From Dillenia suffruticosa (Eukaryota; Streptophyta; Magnoliopsida; Dilleniales; Dilleniaceae), in contig JAVTVX010000013.1 in assembly GCA_033439265.1 (NCBI GenBank), forward strand, positions 3,064,501 to 3,128,500: 64,000 bases of DNA, read 5' to 3'. Positions 22,401 to 32,683 of the stretch are shown piece by piece (positions within the stretch are counted from its first letter, which is position 1; each line of letters starts with the position of its first letter). Made by a program: the position numbers and the translations under genes. The notes below the pieces were generated by a model, which had not been told where the DNA came from, searched no databases, and saw only the letters and a list, made by a program, of their open reading frames with translations.

Positions 22401-23254
22401 AAGTCGAGCTATTTCACTGTGCCGAAACTCGCACTCGATTCCCTGAAAAAAGCCAAAGAAAGTTATTCCCTCATCCAGGCTTCCCAATTTAAAAGTATCA
22501 AAATACAGCAATGCTCATTAATTTCAACTTATAGTAGGAAACCTATTACTCGTCAGAGTAATGCTCCTAAGACTTTTCTTGGTACAGCGAAGTTAAAGAT
22601 TCTAATATGTGCTTTTCAAGAACTAACAAAATCATACTACAGTGGATTTGATCAAGATACATCCTCAGATGCATAAACTATCTCGAACAATGATACTAGG
22701 ACCAAAAGGGAGATTAACCAAACTGGCAAAATCCTAGACGGCGTGGTTTCACTGGCTAATAACAAGCAAAAAACTGTCTTTTCTTTTTTAATTTATTCTA
22801 CTAATAAAATCACGCCACATAGCTGAATTCAGTCATGGACTTTTGCAGGTTAGTAGCATTATCTATCAACCATCTCACATTTTTGAGTATTCATTAATAG
22901 AAAAAAGTGAACCAAATTTGATACCTAAGCCAATCAATGCAAATCGCTACAAAGTGTTGATCACAAAACTGTTGAGACAAAAGAGAAGAATTAAGTTCGC
23001 GCAGGATAATAAAAACCCTAGATGATCAAAATCCCCAACTTCATAACCAATCCCAAGATCACACAGACGAATACAGATAAGGAAATGAAGTCTTTCAAAT
23101 AGAGGAAGAAATTACAATGCGTAAAACACAAGAAAGAGAGAATTTAAATAAAGAATGAATAAAAATAATAATACTAGTGAACCTTTTTGCAAGTGAGAGG
23201 TGAAGCCAAGAAATAGACGCAGTCCGTGAATCTTTTCTGCAATTCGTCCTCCAT
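19411..23254 (-). CDS. CCCH zinc-finger protein, C3H17-like (three fingers)
   Basis: Three exons join in phase: 23183-23254, 22332-22442 and 19411-20958, giving about 576 residues. Introns are 740 and 1373 bp with normal GT-AG ends. Finger 1 spans the first junction: C-VYFLASPLT-C-KKGIE-C-EFR-H. Finger 2 is C-WYWLSGG-C-LNPT-C-AFR-H. Finger 3 is C-YFYFNGF-C-NKGDR-C-SFF-H at about residues 91-109. All ligands are present. The order and the first-finger text fit the Arabidopsis At2g02160 (C3H17) group of nuclear RNA- or DNA-binding proteins. The long remainder is acidic in the middle and basic with RKR/SRKH clusters later, with two (F/E)GPK(T/P)L motifs (GPKTLEQIREEKR, GPKPLSEILKGKK) and a short EQKLVSMFP end. 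The start ATG lies behind a CT-rich leader. Confidence 0.9.
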
Positions 23255-23648
23255 TTCTCCCTCCCTCCCTCTCGCTCTCTAGAATTTACCTAGAGAGAGA
23301 TGATGACGTCGAATGTGCAGACATGGCGGTGAGATCTTACCAGAGAGGGGAGAGAGAAAGAGAGTGAGAGAGGCGCTGTTTGTGTGTGAATTTGTGAATG
23401 GGTTGGCGTTTGGGATTGGGATTTCGGGTTTAATTGTGGAGTCAAGGTGGGGTTTATCTAGCACTTTATTAAGGAAAATTTTGGCTTCTTGAGCTCTTAT
23501 TATTGTCCTGATCTTCCATTTTATTTTCCCATTTAGCCCTCGTTACTATTTCGAATGTACCGCACAGCAATCACCTAACCCAACAAAAAAAAAAAAAAAA
23601 ACGGAAGAACCACATGAACGGTAATAACCCAAAATTTTTTTTTTTTTT
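23255..23648. other. C3H17-like promoter side
   Basis: The leader has CT tracts (23255-23282), then GA-rich sequence and two homopolymer runs (A-rich near 23585-23601, T-rich at 23635-23648). No TATA box is obvious. Confidence 0.35.
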
Positions 23649-24818
23649 AAATAACCTAAGACAGAAACTAATTCCAAAAATAACCCACCTTTATCACGTG
23701 TTGGAGTCGCGGCAAGATATGTCACGAATTGAACCCGCGATATGGCTACGTAGTGCAACATAGCTTTGTCGCGTCTTCAACACGCGACACACTATGTCGC
23801 GTCTTCAACACGCGACACACTATGTCGCGTCTTCAACACGCGACACACATTGTCGCGTCTTCAAGACGCGGCAAAGCCACGTGTCGCATCATGGTGCGTC
23901 GCGTCTTCAAAACGCGACAAAGCCACATGGCACGCCTTGGTGTACCATGTCTTTAAGACATGACACAGTGTTCACGAGCTGCACACGCGACAAGGTCGCG
24001 GGCTAAAACTCCGACGCGTGAACCATTTAGGCCTAACACTTGATTTAATTTAGAAAAACAGAAATCGAACTCTCAAAACATGTCGTAATTCGAACGCGTT
24101 GCGACAAGCTCTCACACACTAAACGGGCCAACGGGCCGCTTCCCGGGTCATTTGGATCTAATACTTAATTTAATTTAAGAAAACTAAAATCGAACTCTCT
24201 AAACATGTCGCAAGCTGAACGCGTTGTGAAAAACCTCACTCCATTAAGCGGGCCAACGGGCCGACCCGTGGGCCAATGGGGCCTAGCACTGTTGGCCCAC
24301 GGGTCGGCCCGTTGGCCCGCTTAGTGAAGTGAGGTTTTTCACAACGCATTCGAGTTGCGGCATATTTAGAGAGTCCGATTTTAGTTTTCCCAAATTAAAT
24401 TAAGTATTAGATCCAAATGACCCGCGAAGCGGCCCGTTGGCCCGCTTAGTGTGTGAGAGGTTGTCGCAACGCGTTCGAATTGCGGCATGTTTTGAGAGTT
24501 CGATTTCGATTTTTCCAAATTAAATCAAGTGTTAGGCCTAAATGGTTCACAGGTCGGCGTGTTGGCCCGCAACCTTGTCACGTGTGTAGCTCGTGAACAC
24601 TATGTCACGTCTTAAAGACGCGGCACACCAAGGCGCGCCACGTGGCTTTGCCGTGTCTTGAAGACGCGGAGCACCATGGCGCGACACGTGGCTTTGCCAC
24701 GTCTGATGTTGCGCCACGTGGCCATATCGCGGGTTGAACCCGCGGCATATCTCACCGTGACTCCAACACACAACAAAGGTGGGTTATTTTCGGAATTAGT
24801 TTCTGTTTTAGGTTATTT
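23649..24818. mobile_element. Foldback element, about 0.6-kb inverted repeat arms
   Basis: The two halves are reverse complements over almost their whole length, with the turning point near 24290 (gggccaacgggccgacccgtg against its complement). The outer ends are aaataacctaa-acagaaactaattcc and its complement at 24777-24818. Both are flanked by aaattttttttt, a possible target duplication. The element is far more GC-rich than its surroundings and has many CG dinucleotides. The left arm holds four 28-bp palindromic units; the right arm holds fewer, diverged versions. No transposase is encoded. Length and long terminal inverted repeats suggest a non-autonomous foldback or Mutator-like element, but I do not recognise the family. 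Confidence 0.75.
23767..23878. repeat. 28-bp tandem palindromic units inside the foldback element
   Basis: Units start at 23767, 23795, 23823 and 23851, each reading tgtcgcgtcttcaacacgcg and then acacacta or a variant. Within each unit gtcgcgt pairs with acgcgac around a 6-7-base loop. A looser relative follows at about 23897-23920. Confidence 0.9.
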
Positions 24819-24834
24819 TTAAATTTTTTTTTTT

Positions 24835-26395
24835 CGGGTTCGGTACATGTCTCAAGAACCAACGACAAAAACCAAATCAATAGCAATGCCATTGGCCATT
24901 CATTTTTACTATTTTAGGAATGAAAAATAAAGTAGTCTAAAATACGTTTTTGACCAAAAAAATAAACATCTATAATTTTTAATAATCATATTACCAGGAA
25001 AAAATGTAGAAAGTATCTATTTATAAGAGGGGTAAAATGGTAAATTGATTCTACCAACAAAAAGGGTAAATTGAATGCGGCAAGGATCAAAATTCCAGGA
25101 AAACTTTTTCTTAAACATCATTTTAAGGGACAAAAATGGTTTAAAGATTTTCGTCCTCCATGGTTTTTTTTAAAAAATTATTTTATAAGATAGAAAATTT
25201 TATAATTTCAATGCAGGTTATTTTATTTTATAATTAATTTTATATTTCTAAATCTACCACAATTTTCTTGTAGGGCAAGTCTAATTGGGCCGCATCGGAT
25301 GAAGGAGCCCAAATCCACTATCGGGTCCAACTTCACCCACGGTCTTAAAAAACCTTGCAACCCCAAATCAGCATCACTTTGGTTGCCATGACCCATTCCT
25401 TGCGAATATAAGTAAATTGCACGCGAACGAACTTTAAGTCGATACCATCTATTTCTTTTTTTCTCGAAAACGAATTCCAATATATTAAAAAAATATATAT
25501 TAATTGCACAGCCCATAAGAATGGTTTGAAACGAGAAAACCATGATTGATCTTAATCAAAAAAGCCAGACCTATTTTTGACAGGATACAAGAAAACCATG
25601 ATTAATCTCAATCAAATAGCCAGACCTATTTTTGACAGCTTCAACAAGCACATAAATAAGAATCCACCTTCAAGACCATCAATAAGATAAATATGATATC
25701 GATCAAACTTATTTTGATCGAGTAGTCGGACACTATACTCCCTTAACCAGAGGTCTCCGGTTTAAACTCTGAGAATAGAGAAAAATGATTTTAGAGAGTC
25801 AATCCCTATAATGAATTCCACGATATTTTGATCAGATTAGTCGGACGAAATTTAATACCAATAAGTGAAAACCAAAAAACAAAAAAAAGAGATAACATAT
25901 GATATCTTGTGTCATGTCTCCATGTTACGCACTCATCGCATGCACACCGAAAAACCCCGACTCAACCTGTATTTCTGATAAAAGCCTTATTTTACTTTTT
26001 TATTTTAATAAGAATTTGAATATGAGATTTTCAAAAATTTGTACCATTAGGTTGTATCTTGGAGGCCTTTTCTTACTTTCATGGATGCACACAAAGGAGA
26101 CCAAGGTCGTTGGTGCAAGCATTTGTCCTCTTCAACAAAATTATCATAGGCCACAGCAATTTAACCTCATAGGGCATGGGACGAGCTTGTCATAAGCCAA
26201 CACCATTTACAGGAAAACCTCAGAATTGAATCTTGAGCTCAAGTTGTGACACAAGCACCCTTGGCTCACTTTTCATACAAAGGGAATATAAACCGCAACA
26301 TGTGCTAACAAATTCCGCACAAGTTTTCCAACAGTGGTTATGGGCCTCCCCTGATTTTCTCTTGTGAATTAGCATAAAAAAGCCAGGAGAGTAAC
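24835..26395. other. Intergenic with a SINE and a short tandem duplication
   Basis: AT-rich sequence without a supported gene. A 54-bp-period duplication is at 25548-25640 (shared text agccagacctatttttgacag). A SINE is listed separately at 25701. Confidence 0.5.
25701..25890 (+). mobile_element. tRNA-derived SINE, family B
   Basis: A B-box-like ggtctccggtttaaactctg lies in the head, and the 3' part has the family text cagattagtcggacgaaatt followed by taatacc and an A-rich tail. Near-identical 15-16-bp repeats (gataa-atatgatatc) flank it at 25686-25700 and 25891-25906. It is a relative of the copies at 42.3-54.4 kb. Confidence 0.7.
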
Positions 26396-26586
26396 CTGAA
26401 TAACCGAGTATTGTGGCTTACTTTAGCTATGTCCTGCAGCTTAATCTGGTAATGATAACTCAGCATATTATACACAACAAACTCCTTCAGAGTCTAATTA
26501 AGACATGTGAGCAGGTTTTTGGCAAGGAGAGTGAGTGAAAGCCTACCAACTCTTGGACCCTCTTCAGGTGCTCGGTCTAGATATAC
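26396..26586 (-). pseudogene. Exon remnants of mitochondrial NADH-cytochrome b5 reductase-like gene
   Basis: Two short pieces are readable on the minus strand. One (26547-26586) gives VYLDRAPEEGPRV between a plausible acceptor and donor. The other (from about 26452 down to 26396) gives IKLQDIAKVSHNTRLFR followed by a GT donor. The second matches the substrate-entry strand of plant mitochondrial cytochrome b5 reductase (FKLQDxxxVSHNTxLFR). The joining phase fails, the segment between them is missing and no downstream exon was found, so this is a remnant. The call rests on one 17-residue match. Confidence 0.5.
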
Positions 26587-29027
26587 CTGATATTAAAAGA
26601 ACACACCACACTTGTCAGTTGTCCAGTGGCACAATTATCTACACAGGAGAGCTGTCCCTCAAATTATTTGCCTCCATCAAAGATAATAACAGCCAAGACA
26701 TAAAATAGTCTTTTCCATTTAGAAGGAAAATCCAACCAAATTCCAAGTGGTAAAAGGGACATGTCATCTGACAGACAGGAACATATAGATATACATATGT
26801 ATACTTAAATATATAAGCATGTGCACCTCACAATATAGCATGCTTACAAGCTAATGAATGAAGACATGAGACCTGTCCCTCAAATAATTTACACGAACAG
26901 GAGACATCATAGAAAAATTCCTATAGGTAACCACCTCAGTATCATCAAAGAAAAGAGCCAACCGGATTATGCTAACTCCAATTTATAAGTTTTTTATTTT
27001 ATTTATAAAAATTTTAATTTCGATTTCAATTTCCATCCCCACTCCTCCAAACTTCACCTGAGATATTCGCGAAGGATATTTCCATGCTTGTCTGCTTACT
27101 CATCATATGCCATACTCAAGCATGCCTCCTGTCATTCTTTAATTGCTCCCCTTTGCATTATCCAAAAAAATTAAAAAAATAAAAAAAAGAATCTTCTGGG
27201 TAACGTAGTTTTCAACAATAGCAATATTAGTATGGGACAACTTTTGATCATATCCCATTTGATTATCACTTATTGGCATGAGACAGCAGTTCACTCACTG
27301 GTACTAAATCATGAACCTCTCCGTAACCCTCCGTAACTAGAAGTGTGCGATGAAATGAGAAGTGGGAGGTTAAAATGTGCGGATAACCGTATCATAATCA
27401 ATTATTTTTAATTATTTGGAGTTCAATGTAGAGATTACTTATTAAGGATTATCAAAACATAACTATTGAACCCGTTTAATATTTAAAATTACATATCAAT
27501 TGGTTTCTATTTATATATAATATATAAAATTTTTCTTGCAGGATCAGGATCAGGATCGGCCAGGACTGCGTGGCACAGTTGCTCCTGACCCATAAATCGA
27601 TTTTTATTCATTAGCTGGAATTGTTGGTTTGGGGTAGATTTTAGGGTGGTTTGGTACGGTGGACATGTCCCTTTTTTTTTTTTTTATAATTAATATTTAG
27701 AATTATATTTTAATTAATAAAATTTAAATATTTATGAGAACCTTTTTAAGCAGACATACGTTATCAAAAGTGGATGCCACCGAAGAATTTCTCGGTCAGT
27801 GTTAATATATATATTATGTGGTTAAAATCTCTTAGATGATTATTGATCTCTGGATTCAGTTGAATCATCATTTCATCCATGAATCTTGTCATAGTGAAGC
27901 ATAAGTCCATGTCCCACCTGAGAAACGCCAGGCTTGTGACCGTCAAGGATCTGAATGATGTACATTTTTGGATTCAGTGTCGATTCTAGTGACTTCTTTA
28001 GTATCAAATGGTGATTGGTTGGTCTTGCAATATTGTGTGTATTTATTGTTCCCCTGTTTACTTTTTGGCGTTCCTATGATATTTGATTGGACCCTTCGAT
28101 TTTTCTTTGTTTTTTTTTTCCTAAATAGGATGATAGTGAGATATTTATCACTGTTTTCCTTATTATTATCTGAAAAATTTTAACTATTTTAATTTATTTT
28201 GAGTTATGATTAATCTTCCGTGACAACCTTATTAAAATAAGAAGCGATAAAATTCTTTTAAAAAAATTCTAAGGTATTATTATAAATATTTTTACTTTAT
28301 TAAATTTTATTTTTTATTTTTTTTTATATATATGGGATAATAATTGAGTTATAATTGATTGGGTTTATCGGTTTTTAATGTCACTACTGAATGGAGATTT
28401 CAGACAATCGGGCTTTTAGTTGACTCGGTAATGATGATAGGAAATGCCGCATATTAAATTGCACAAGAGAGGTAATAGTTTTTGCAAAATTTTGTCTTGC
28501 CATAGTGCATTATTGTCACACCTGTCAGAGGAAGATTAGAATTCAGGTGAAGATAAGCTTGTTGTGGACTATTACTTCATTTTCTATCACATCTTCCTTA
28601 TGTTGTATGGCTTTGAATGGTAGAGATTTATGGAATTCTTCCAAGTGTGACCAACCAAACAAAAAATTCAGATTCCTTCAAGCATTTCGCGGACATGACA
28701 TTCAATTAATTGTCTGCTTATTTAAAGCTCTTGATAAGTAAAACTATCTTTTATTGCTATTTTAGCTCTGCAGTGCTTCAGGAAATTTTTGGGTCCAATC
28801 TTCTTGTTTCTGATTCGTTTCTTGCAGATCAGCATGAGATGAAGCAAGTTTTAATAACACTGAGACACTTGATATAGTATAAGCATATTACTGCTTCAAG
28901 GATCACAGAGTCTTTTAAAGTTTTGGCAAAGTGTTTGGGGCCGCTTTTGATTCTGTTGGTGTTTGAAACAATTTTGTCTTCTCCATTTTACTATATCTCT
29001 CGAGGTGTTTGATGGAGGTCTGAGAGA
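26587..29027. other. Intergenic, racemase promoter side
   Basis: AT-rich with a short run of atcagg repeats at 27540-27557 and poly-T at 27670-27685. Short open frames near 27764-27960 and 28505-28741 show no motif I recognise. Part of 28330-29027 is probably the leader of the racemase gene. Confidence 0.4.
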
Positions 29028-30642
29028 ATGTCTTGTCATGGTATAAATCTTAACTGCTCACAGGTTGTTCCTTTAGGAAACCTTAATTTGAAGAGGATTA
29101 TGTACAGGGCAAGAATCAATCCATCTCAGGCTGCACAACAGTCTTCCGCACCGATTCAACTGGATGAGAATAATTCTGGTTCTTGTGTTGCAGTAACAAG
29201 TAGTCATAGTACTAAGCCTCCCCTTACTCAAGGAAATGCTGTGGGAATCATCGGAGGGGTGTCTGTATTCTCTACTTTGATTTTCTTGGAAAAGCTTGTT
29301 TGGTGGAGTACAAGGTATGGTAAAGATTGTGTTCCATTCATTGTGTGTAGCGATCCTGTACTAAGTCGAGAGCTTTCATCGCACAAAAGAGGCAAAAAGG
29401 GGATAACCCAGATGAGTAAAATTCCTATAGTTGAGAATTTGAAATGCAAAAGGACGATTTTGGAGCAATCTGGAGCAAGATGCATAGTAATGCCTTGCCA
29501 CTTGTCCCATGAATGGTATAGTGAGATATTTGAGGGATGTTCGGTAACTTCACTTCATGTGGGGGAGTGTGTTTCTAGGGAGCTCAAAGAGGCAAAGTTG
29601 AAGCCAATTCAAGCTGGGTGTGATGTTCGGATTGGTGTGCTTGCAACAGATGCGACCATGATGGCTGGTTTTTATCAGGAGAAGCTGCAGAGCCTGGTAT
29701 TCCAATTCTGAAACTTGCTACCTTCTTTTGCTTCTTTGTTCATGCTTGCTCTGGATGCAGTATTTTCTCTTTGGAGTAGCATAGTCTATTCTTGCACCAA
29801 AATTTCATTAGTTTGGTGGTGTTTGTGAATTACGATGACCTTTTTTTCCTTGAAAATGGATATGATCGAGCCTTGACTAACATGTAAGCAACAGATAGTC
29901 AAGCACGCCAGTAGGACGTTTGCCACCTATATTTTTGAATTCCCCAGGTTGGAGCGTGAGTGCATATTCTTGTCACCAATTTAATGATCTTTAAAGTGAC
30001 AAATGAGAAGAAACATTTTTCCCCTTTTTTACTAAGTAGATGCAATAGAAGATAGATGAAAAATGTAAGAGAAGTTTCAAAAATCACAATGAAATTCTGG
30101 TTTTATCTATCAAAAGTTCCACCAATAGCTTTCAAGGATCCAAATATTGTCCCATTAACCCGTTTTCAAGTTTTTCACTACCTTAGACTTGATTACTTTC
30201 AAAAAAAGAAGTGCAGAAAGAAAATCCATGCAAGATGCCTTGGTCATTTTTCCTTGCAAGCATTCTGTATGAACATTAATCTCACGGTCTTTTCAGACTT
30301 GATTCTGCTAAAGTATTTTCATGTTTCTCAATGAATATGTATGTGGATTGTGGACAGGGCTTTGAGGTGGTGTTGCCAGACAAAGCAACAATGGGGCATA
30401 TTGTGGGTCCTGCAATGGAAGCATTGAGGAGAAAAGATATGGAGGGGGCAAGAAATCTCTTAAGAATTGCGATCCATCTTCTTCTAACAAGGGCTGCTAA
30501 TACTGTTATTCTTGCTGCTGATGAATTGCAAGGTCTTTTGCCCCTCCATGATCCTCTTCTAAAAAAATGTATTGATCCTATGGATGCTTTGGCCCGATCA
30601 ACCATTACATGGGCAGAAGATCAACTTGATCTAACCCTGTAG
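29028..30642 (+). CDS. Aspartate/glutamate racemase family protein (At1g15410-like)
   Basis: Exons 29028-29696 and 30358-30642 join in phase 0 (donor GTATTC, acceptor GGACAG) to give 317 residues. After a 65-residue leader that could be an organelle transit peptide comes the Asp/Glu racemase fold: NAVGIIGGVSVFSTL (71-85), the first-half active-site segment GARCIVMPCHLSH (149-161, Cys157), LKEAKL and RIGVLATDATMMAGFYQEKL. The second half has FEVVLPDKATMGHIV and KCIDPMDALARSTI. The family interconverts L- and D-aspartate or glutamate without a cofactor using two cysteines. Here the second-half site, usually G-C-T/S-E, reads AADE (276-279), so the second cysteine is absent. The function may therefore differ from true racemization. 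The start is the first in-frame ATG and is not certain. Confidence 0.87.
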
Positions 30643-32533
30643 TGCAGAGTTGCAGTGTATCATCCAAGATCTTCCAAATCCTAAAACAAAATGGTTTATA
30701 GTGTCAGACACCCTGCGGATGAAATGTTTATTCATAGTATTTCTTAGTTTTATTTATATTAAAAGGAAGACCATTTGAAAATATTTGTACAATAGTTATA
30801 ATTTAAGTTGCAATTAAATAAAATAAATGATAAGTGATATCCACAAAATTACAAATTATATCTTAAACAAAATTAAAAAATCAATTACTGGGTCAGTATC
30901 ATCAGATAAGCTTGAAAGTTGTTATAGTTAATAAACTTCTATGATAAAGTTATCCATTTTAGGGTTTCATCAACAGCAGCACCACCACACCAACAACCGA
31001 ATCTTTTGGTTGCAGATCAAATTGCAGAAGCCACCTAACATAATGTTATCCTTTTTCAATGCAATTTAACTTCTTCGCACCGTCTGCCGATGGGTATGGT
31101 TGGCTGGGTTGGGCTCGACAAAATCTTTATGGAAGCTGGACTTGGGCCAAAGCCCAATGCCATGTTTAGTTTTAAAGCCCTAGCAAATAAGCCCATACCC
31201 TCTTTTAGTTAAAATAATATATATATATATATATATTCACATCATTCATATTTGGCTCGCTGACACGAATATTTGGATCTAATTGACACGATTATAAAAA
31301 ATAATTAGAAAAAAAAAATTGCTCACCCTCACGTAAATGGTTCAGTGATAGAATATAAATACATATTAAATAAAATCTCAAATTCAAATTTTGTGTACGG
31401 TAAAACTAAATGGTAAAAGAGTTTTATCCCTTAATTATTTAACCAAACTCGAATCAAATTTATTTGGATGATTTATTTTTTAAAAAGAAAAGAAAATCTA
31501 CCCCGGAGACCATGAATAAACTCCATCAACTTTTTTGTCTATTAATCTTCAATGTGCTAATTGAATATTTCCTTTCAAAAAAAAATTATAAATAAAATAC
31601 AGAAAAATGATCAATCCAATAAAACTTAGTTGTGGTGTGAAAAATAGGATTTGTTTTTCAAATGGATAAAATAAAAAACTTATCCATTATTTTGAAAATT
31701 AGAGATAATAAAATTTAAATCTTATATCTCTTTTTTTGTTACACAAATTCAAATTTAGAATCACCAACTTGGAGGAGATAAATCTCATATCTCCTGAATG
31801 TAGATAAGCAGATATTTTAAACTTTGACAAATTTTTAGAATCGGTGAAGTAGTTATATTTTGCGTTTGTATAGAAGTAGTTCTTCTTTTTTATTAACGTA
31901 AATTTTGAATTTGATTAGGGTATTTTTTTAACATAAATTTGAAAGTTTTCGTTGTATTTTTTTCTTTTTTATTTTGTCTTTGTATTTTACTTGAGGAAGG
32001 CGTCAATACAAGTTTCGTTTTTTTTTTCTTTTCTTTTCTTTGATAAACAATAGGAAAGCTAATGGAATTAAAACCCTTGAATTATCTTGAATTATCATGA
32101 TTTACATGACAAATTTTTAGATATAAGTTGAAATATTAAATTTTTTTTAAAAAAAATCATTATCACTTCAATTTTATTTTGAAATTCAATCAATTTCAAT
32201 CGTTGGTTTTTTTTTTCTTTGATAAACAATAGGAAAGCTAATGGAATTTCAACCCTTGAATTATCATGATTTACTGGTTGGCAAGGTGTTTGTATATGTA
32301 ATAAAATTTGAAAAAAAATAAAAAAAATAAACCAAAAGATTGAAATTGATTGAATTTCAAAATAAAATTGAAGTGATAATAAAAAATTTTCAAAAAAAAG
32401 TATTTAATATTTAAACTTATATCTAAAAATTTATCATTTTATCATCTTATCACGCTTTCGAATCATAATCTAACAGAGCTATCACTATTTTAATTAAACC
32501 AGAATTTTGATTCTCCTTAACCTTCTTTTCATT
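30643..32533. other. Intergenic, AT-rich, STP upstream region
   Basis: Contains an AT microsatellite (about 31214-31236), a region with scattered gggcc/aagccc text at 31100-31200, and the inverted repeat listed at 32039. No gene is supported. Confidence 0.45.
32039..32436. repeat. Inverted repeat (about 100-bp arms) overlapping a direct repeat, upstream of STP
   Basis: The left arm at 32108-32205 and right arm at 32331-32436 are reverse complements with a few mismatches (gattgaaattgattgaattt in one, its complement in the other). A 55-bp direct repeat starting tttgataaacaataggaaag lies at about 32039-32096 and 32218-32275. The arrangement looks like a small MITE or hairpin with a duplicated flank. 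It ends about 100 bases before the likely STP TATA box. Confidence 0.75.
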
Positions 32534-32541
32534 TATAAATA
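32534..32541 (+). promoter_or_regulatory. TATA box of STP gene
   Basis: The motif tataaata lies 150 bases upstream of the start codon and just before the CT-rich leader, which puts the transcription start near 32565. Confidence 0.65.
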
Positions 32542-32560
32542 CATGTGCTACATTCTACCA

Positions 32561-32675
32561 CTCTCTCCTTAATTCTCTTAAACCTTTCTCTCTTCGGTGA
32601 ACTCTCTCTTTCTCTCTCTCTCCAAGAACTCTCTCCCTGATTCTCTTAAACGTTTCTCTCTTCTGTGAACTCTCA
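32561..32675 (+). repeat. Tandem duplication in the STP 5' leader
   Basis: A segment of about 46 bases (ctctctcc then attctcttaaac and tttctctcttc, ending gtgaactctc) occurs at 32561-32606 and again at about 32629-32675 with few changes. Confidence 0.85.
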
Positions 32676-32683
32676 CTCCAAAA

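Noticed and set aside
23729..24006. Three overlapping open frames with repeated RLQHATH/ASSTRDT text, plus CRISPR-like regular spacing
   Set aside because: They are translations of the 28-bp palindromic tandem units. There are no unique spacers, and the sequence lies within a plant foldback element.
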